19,102 nt of DNA, taken from contig JBAVEL010000180.1 in assembly GCA_049587715.1 (NCBI GenBank), forward strand, positions 1 to 19,102, written 5' to 3'. A program made the translations under genes and the position numbers. The stretch comes from JBAVEL01 sp049587715 (GTDB taxonomy: Bacteria; Bacteroidota; Ignavibacteria; UBA10030; UBA6906). Shown here piece by piece: positions 15,340-19,102 of the stretch (position 1 is the first letter of the stretch; every line of letters starts with the position of its first letter). Under the pieces are notes generated by a model. It did not search any database, was not told where the DNA came from, and worked only from the letters and a program-made list of their open reading frames with translations.

Positions 15340-15603
15340 TCAGAGCGTCCGGGCGAGCTCCTGGTTCCGGCGACCCACCGCCACGGCTCCCCAGATCATG
15401 CAAATGGGCCACAGCACGATCAATCCGAACCCCATCGTGAAGAAGAACACCACGATGCACAGGATGAGCATGACAATCCCACCCACCACGGTGGAGTAGA
15501 ACATCCCGAGCGGTCCGAAGAGGAAGGTGAGCAGAAGTGACACGCCCACGCTCTTGCCCACGTTCACAACTGCCGTCTTGTTGGCGCCGTTGGCCATAGG
15601 CAT
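15340..15603 (-). CDS. Small two-helix membrane protein (87 aa)
   Basis: This 87-residue protein has a short polar N-terminus (MANGANKTAVVNVGKS), a hydrophobic region with GPLGMFYSTVVGG between two transmembrane segments (about 18-34 and 40-73, the latter long enough to fold as a hairpin), and a basic tail. No family is assigned. ATG 15603 has AAAGGG six bases upstream. An alternative ATG at 15618 overlaps the stop of the preceding gene as ATGA and would add five residues by translational coupling. Tight packing with the upstream gene implies one transcript. Confidence 0.72.
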   Translation of the reverse strand: MPMANGANKTAVVNVGKSVGVSLLLTFLFGPLGMFYSTVVGGIVMLILCIVVFFFTMGFGLIVLWPICMIWGAVAVGRRNQELARTL

Positions 15604-15614
15604 AGGGGACCCTT

Positions 15615-16109
15615 TCATGAAATAATGATGGGGAAACGCGGAAACACGAAGAAGCCGGGAAAGATGGGATAGTTCACCAGACACCCGAGCAGCAACCCTG
15701 AAAAGAGAAGACCCAGATTCATCAGCACCGGCGGCACATCCTGCCTCCGGTACAACCGCCGGAGAGGCGAATGTCTCCGGAGGGAGGCCACATACACACA
15801 CGCATAGAAGAGAAATGCCACCGTGAAGACCAGGGAAAACCGGCCCAGCAGAACGTAGATCAGCACGTCGTGGAACCAGAAGCCGCTCAAGGCAAAAATC
15901 CAGAACACCGCCGTTGGTTTCCGGTCTCCGGACCTCCGATACAACTGAAACAGAATGTATCCGCAGTACGGGTTCCACCTGCGCCAGAACAGATGAAACC
16001 CCTGCTGCCGAAGACTCCCGGGGAGCATGGCCACGGCGGCCTGGGATCCGGAGACGTAGTCGCGCCTCCGGAGAAATGCCCGGAAGGTCACCTGGGGAGG
16101 AACTGCCAT
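15615..16109 (-). CDS. Short membrane protein with MBOAT-like motifs
   Basis: This 164-residue protein has about three transmembrane segments (roughly 66-84, 90-108, 129-147). Before and within the first are FWRRWNP (41-47) and SGFWFHD (75-81). These resemble the two signature parts of membrane-bound O-acyltransferases: an Arg-Trp-(His/Asn) loop and a His inside a hydrophobic stretch. Full MBOAT enzymes exceed 300 residues with many helices, so this would be a minimal or degenerate relative, or the resemblance may be chance. The start is uncertain because AGGACGG lies too far upstream of ATG 16109. Its TGA overlaps an ATG of the next gene (ATGA), suggesting coupled translation. Confidence 0.6.
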   Translation of the reverse strand: MAVPPQVTFRAFLRRRDYVSGSQAAVAMLPGSLRQQGFHLFWRRWNPYCGYILFQLYRRSGDRKPTAVFWIFALSGFWFHDVLIYVLLGRFSLVFTVAFLFYACVYVASLRRHSPLRRLYRRQDVPPVLMNLGLLFSGLLLGCLVNYPIFPGFFVFPRFPIIIS

Positions 16110-16166
16110 GCGGTTCTGTCCGTCCTGGTGGGTGCTTCGTTGGTCCTCAGCGCTCAGGGCTTGTGG

Positions 16167-16601
16167 TCATACGGCCGGAACTCCGGAAGGAGGCGCGGCA
16201 ATCTCGGCCGAGAATCCGGCTATCTTCACCCAGTATATGATCAAGCAGATGAGCCCTGCGATCGCGGTGAGCATTCCCACCACGGGTATGATCGAACACA
16301 GCCCCAGAATGCAGTAGGCCAGCCCGATGGTCTTGCCCGGCTCGGCCTCCCGTGCCATGTTCCTGCTCCGGAACTCGTTTGCCAGAGAGGAGGAGATCCG
16401 GAAGACAACGATGAACTGCCACACAAGGGAGAAGAGGGGAACCCAGAGCAGCCAGACCTGCCCCGGCCTCATCGTCCTGTTGGAGGGAGCGCACCGGTTA
16501 AGGGCATTCTGCAGGGTCAAGGTAAAGAAAACGCCGGGGATAAGGAGAAGACCCAATACGACAAGAATCAACATCATCTCGCTCGCGCCGAGATTCCCCA
16601 T
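16167..16601 (-). CDS. Membrane protein of unknown function (144 aa)
   Basis: This 144-residue protein has three or four transmembrane segments (about 8-29, 48-68, 92-105, 108-127). Between them is a polar loop with CAPSNRTMRPGQVWL (37-51) and another with ANEFRSRNMAREAEPGK (74-90). The NR.M.PGQVWL phrase and the SSLANEF stretch look like conserved family features, but I cannot name the family. ATG 16601 is preferred, with AGGTGG five bases upstream; a GTG at 16610 in the same frame is less likely. It is 64 bp downstream of the RDD gene and probably in the same operon. Confidence 0.75.
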   Translation of the reverse strand: MGNLGASEMMLILVVLGLLLIPGVFFTLTLQNALNRCAPSNRTMRPGQVWLLWVPLFSLVWQFIVVFRISSSLANEFRSRNMAREAEPGKTIGLAYCILGLCSIIPVVGMLTAIAGLICLIIYWVKIAGFSAEIAAPPSGVPAV

Positions 16602-16665
16602 GGGATCCACCTTTCAGATTATGACGGAAGTGTGACGGTCACCTGAACGCTTCCGGTTTCCGCAC

Positions 16666-17118
16666 CTACGCCTCCACAACCCGCGTGCCGGCGATGTAGT
16701 CGTGGAGACACCTTTTCTGTTCTCCGAAGATGAAGAGTGCGTTCACCAGGCCGAACAGACCACCGATGATCGGGATCTGGGTTACCACCCCCACAACCAG
16801 ATAGCGGAGCAACAGGAGCTTCCCGAAATCGGGGAGCCCGCCCTCCAGGTCCACGATCTTTGTATGCACCGCCACCTTCCCCACGGTCTGGCCGCGTTTG
16901 AAAAGAAGATATCCGTTCACCGCCAGAAAGACGGCCCAGCCCACCACAAACCATACCATCTGCTGCGCGAACGAGAGCCCATGCCCGCTGAAGATGTCGG
17001 GCAGGGCTCCGGTCACCGCCATGAGGGGAAAAATGATGACGATAGAGATGAGGGCATCTATCAAGGCGCCTCCCAGCCGCTTCCAGCGGCCGGCGAGCAC
17101 GGGGGCGGGAGTCTCCAT
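16666..17118 (-). CDS. RDD family membrane protein
   Basis: This 150-residue protein shows the RDD family layout: GRWKRLGGALIDALI with Arg11 and Asp22 at the start of the first helix, two to three further transmembrane segments, the central KRGQTVGKVAVHTKIVD block (74-90) and the terminal RCLHDYIAGTRVV with Asp140. These include the Arg/Asp/Asp residues that give the family its name. RDD proteins are small inner-membrane proteins; some have been linked to ion transport, but most are uncharacterised. AAGGA lies eight bases before ATG 17118. It is the first gene of the membrane cluster running to 15340. Confidence 0.9.
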   Translation of the reverse strand: METPAPVLAGRWKRLGGALIDALISIVIIFPLMAVTGALPDIFSGHGLSFAQQMVWFVVGWAVFLAVNGYLLFKRGQTVGKVAVHTKIVDLEGGLPDFGKLLLLRYLVVGVVTQIPIIGGLFGLVNALFIFGEQKRCLHDYIAGTRVVEA

Positions 17119-17741
17119 GGGGCGGTCCTTCCTCTCAATGAGTGATGTGGTCTTCGCGGTTGTTTGGTCCCGGCGGCGATCTCAATCGAAATAGCTGAAC
17201 CGGAAAGGGAAGGGAGGCGCCTTCTCCCCCTCAGTGGACGATGTTCCGGTTCCGCCGTGCGTTCAAGGCCGGATGTCCCCATTCCACCGGCCGGCACCGT
17301 CCTCCCCCCAGGTCAAGCGCCCCGTACCCCCAACTGGCTCCCGCGAGTTGCCGCTCTCTCCCCCCTGTGTCTGCGCCCGCATGTGCATGCACTCGTGTGC
17401 ACAGGCGGATCGGATGCTGGAGTATGGACAAACGGGCAGAGAGCGCCTCCCACCGACAGCGGTCTCAACGGCACGACCGGACCCGCAGCCCGGGGAGGGA
17501 AAGAGCGGAAGGACGACGGAAAGGTACGCCGCGGCGGGCTCATTCGCAACGGCTGTGCGGATCCGGACCCCGCCGGGAACCCCCTCCCGGGCCCCCGGGC
17601 CGTCCGCATGGAGGAAAAACGCGCCCCCAGGCCCGCACGGAGCACCCCCGGGGGAGGAGAGCACCGCGGGATCCCCCCCTCACCCCGGCGGAAGAACAGT
17701 GCATCCCCGGCGGAAGAACAGTGCGTCCTCCCGGGCGGGGG
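17119..17741. other. 623-bp region with no credible gene
   Basis: Open frames exist on both strands, but all are Pro/Arg/Gly-rich, lack ribosome sites and resemble no protein; they are typical of GC-rich DNA. Visible structure is limited to a perfect palindrome GTGCATGCAC (17383-17392) near GTGCAC (17397-17402), and a 22-bp tandem repeat (17683-17724). The promoter of the RDD operon should lie in the right-to-left run near 17130-17240, where the sequence is locally more AT-rich, but no convincing hexamer pair is seen. Confidence 0.6.
17683..17724. repeat. Two tandem copies of a 20-bp sequence, 22-bp period
   Basis: CCCCGGCGGAAGAACAGTGC occurs at 17683-17702 and again, identical, at 17705-17724. 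It lies 18 bp beyond the stop of the CNNM/CorC gene. Confidence 0.9.
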
Positions 17742-19064
17742 TCAGGGCTTCCCCGGCGCCCCCTGAAGCCCTGAACGGGCAGCCGCCACTTTGTCCACCC
17801 TTTTCCCGTCCATGGCCGTGACCTCGAAGCGCCACCCGCCGCAGTCGAAGGCATCTCCAGGCGATGGGATCCGCCCCAGAGAAGCCATCGCCAGCCCGCC
17901 CAGTGTATCCACGCCCGGCGGTGGGGACTCGAGGAGATCCGGGATCCGTAGAAGGTCGAAGAGCTCCGGCACGGGCATCCGGCCGTCCAGGAGCCAGGAG
18001 CCGTCTTCCCTCCGTATCGCCGCCGGCTCTTCGGGCGAACCCGGCGTACGGATGGAGCCCACGAGGGCCTCCATGAGGTCGGAGAGCGTCACCAGCCCCG
18101 CCAGACCGCCGAACTCGTCTATCGCAAGAATCATGTGCGATCCCGAGCTCTTGAACAGCTCCAGCACCTTCAGCGCCGAGCGCCCTTCGGGCACGCAGAC
18201 CGCAGGTTTCACCATGCCGGCGATCTCCTGCGGCCTTCCCACGATGAGACGGGCAAGCACATCCCGGCCCCTCAGCACCCCCGCTACGTTGTCCAGACTC
18301 CCGTGCGCGGCGGGGAAATGCGTATGATGGCTCTGGAGGACCGCGGCCTGGAGCTTCTCTGGGGGCGCGTCCAGATCCAGCCACACCACCTCGGGCCTCG
18401 CCGTGATGAGGGCGCTCACCCGCAGCTCATCCAGCCGCAGGGCGCCCTCCACGATGCTCTGTTCGCTCGGCTCCAGAACGCCCGCGCGCCGTCCCTGCGA
18501 CAGAAGGATCTTGATCTCATCCAGCGTCACCGGTGCTTCCGCGGCCTGCCGGATCCCCAGGAGCCGGAGCAGAAGGTCCGTGGACGAGGTGAGGACGGCA
18601 ACGGCGGGAGCGGCAATCCGTGAAAGCAGGCGTATGGGCCGCGCCGTGTGCGAGGCGTACGCCTCGGGACGGGTGAGGGCGATGCGCTTCGGAAGCAGCT
18701 CCCCCAGGACGAGGGTGCAGTAGGTGATCACCAGAACCACGATCCCCAGGGAGAGGGGCTCGGCATACGGCGCAAGGGAGGGCAGGCGCCCGAGGGCCGC
18801 GGCCAGGTACTCCGCCACGGTGGCTCCCGCAAACACCCCCGCCAGTATTCCCACCAGCGTGATGCCCACCTGCACCGTGGAGAGAAACCGGGTGGGGTCT
18901 GCGGCGGTCTCCAGGGCGGCCAGCGCCCCAGCATCTCCCCCGTCGGCCCTCTGCTGAAGGCGGACCCGGCTCGCGGAGACAAGAGCGATCTCGGCAAGGG
19001 CCAGCACGCCGTTCAGCAGGATGAGAAGAAGAATGAGGAGAACCTCAAAGACAAGAAGCGTCAT
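17742..19064 (-). CDS. CNNM/CorC-type transporter (DUF21, CBS pair, CorC_HlyC domain)
   Basis: This 440-residue inner-membrane protein belongs to the CorC/CNNM family, linked to Mg2+ or other cation efflux and often annotated as hemolysin C. Residues 1 to about 190 form the DUF21 transmembrane domain with STVQVGITLVGILAG (62-76) and GELLPKRIAL (121-130). About 215-335 is the CBS pair ending in IDEFGGLAGLVTLSDLMEALVG (315-336), the nucleotide-binding module. About 350-430 is the CorC_HlyC domain (DGSWLLDGRMPVPEL ... GGWRFEVTAMDGKRVDKV). The domain set is complete. AAGG lies seven bases before ATG 19064. The next gene on this strand is 623 bp away, so it is probably transcribed separately. Confidence 0.93.
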   Translation of the reverse strand: MTLLVFEVLLILLLILLNGVLALAEIALVSASRVRLQQRADGGDAGALAALETAADPTRFLSTVQVGITLVGILAGVFAGATVAEYLAAALGRLPSLAPYAEPLSLGIVVLVITYCTLVLGELLPKRIALTRPEAYASHTARPIRLLSRIAAPAVAVLTSSTDLLLRLLGIRQAAEAPVTLDEIKILLSQGRRAGVLEPSEQSIVEGALRLDELRVSALITARPEVVWLDLDAPPEKLQAAVLQSHHTHFPAAHGSLDNVAGVLRGRDVLARLIVGRPQEIAGMVKPAVCVPEGRSALKVLELFKSSGSHMILAIDEFGGLAGLVTLSDLMEALVGSIRTPGSPEEPAAIRREDGSWLLDGRMPVPELFDLLRIPDLLESPPPGVDTLGGLAMASLGRIPSPGDAFDCGGWRFEVTAMDGKRVDKVAAARSGLQGAPGKP

Positions 19065-19102
19065 GGCATCACCTTCCCGTGCTGTGTCTCACGACATCGC
19101 TC

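Noticed and set aside
13964..15499. 511-codon plus-strand open frame
   Set aside because: It runs across three minus-strand genes and their gaps, with no domain and no ribosome site that stands out.
17383..17402. Palindrome and alternating purine-pyrimidine run (possible operator or Z-DNA)
   Set aside because: It is short, far from any start codon, and has no flanking promoter elements.

Overview
This is a GC-rich bacterial chromosomal window of densely packed genes, almost all on the minus strand; only the DUF2779-type nuclease gene (1732-3201) is on the plus strand. The best taxonomic clue is a large secreted protein (10549-14292) ending in the 'NYPNPFNP ... GIYFYR ... RKMMVLK' type IX-secretion / FlgD-like C-terminal module, plus an orphan fragment of a second such module (7333-7629). 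Such modules are typical of the FCB superphylum and related uncultured phyla. With this high GC content, an Eisenbacteria-, Latescibacterota- or Zixibacteria-like lineage is plausible, but the phylum cannot be fixed from this window. I saw no rRNA, tRNA, CRISPR array, transposase or integrase.

Left part (1-4400): an AAA+ ATPase (78-1307) preceded by a 70-residue ORF (1382-1594) that looks like a stand-alone copy of the ATPase's N-terminal segment. Divergent from them is a two-nuclease fusion: a Cas4-like PD-(D/E)XK domain with four cysteines followed by a DEDDy-type exonuclease (DUF2779). It converges on an agmatine-deiminase-family enzyme.

Middle (4400-10450): a lipoprotein with two parvulin (PpiC) domains, a dNTP triphosphohydrolase (dgt), the orphan sorting-domain remnant, a translationally coupled pair (Cys-rich membrane protein and a double zinc-ribbon protein), and an NfeD-stomatin pair that probably acts in membrane quality control or microdomain organisation.

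Right part (10549-19102): the 1247-residue secreted protein with fourteen 46-residue propeller-type repeats; a cluster of small membrane proteins of mostly unknown function (a 219-aa protein, an 87-aa protein, an MBOAT-like mini-protein, a 144-aa protein and an RDD protein); a 623-bp stretch with no credible gene; and a CNNM/CorC-type CBS-domain transporter at the right edge.

Most of the window is housekeeping or envelope biology. The least ordinary items are the duplicated ATPase N-segment beside the divergent dual nuclease, and the orphan secretion-module fragment that lies in frame behind a TAG stop.
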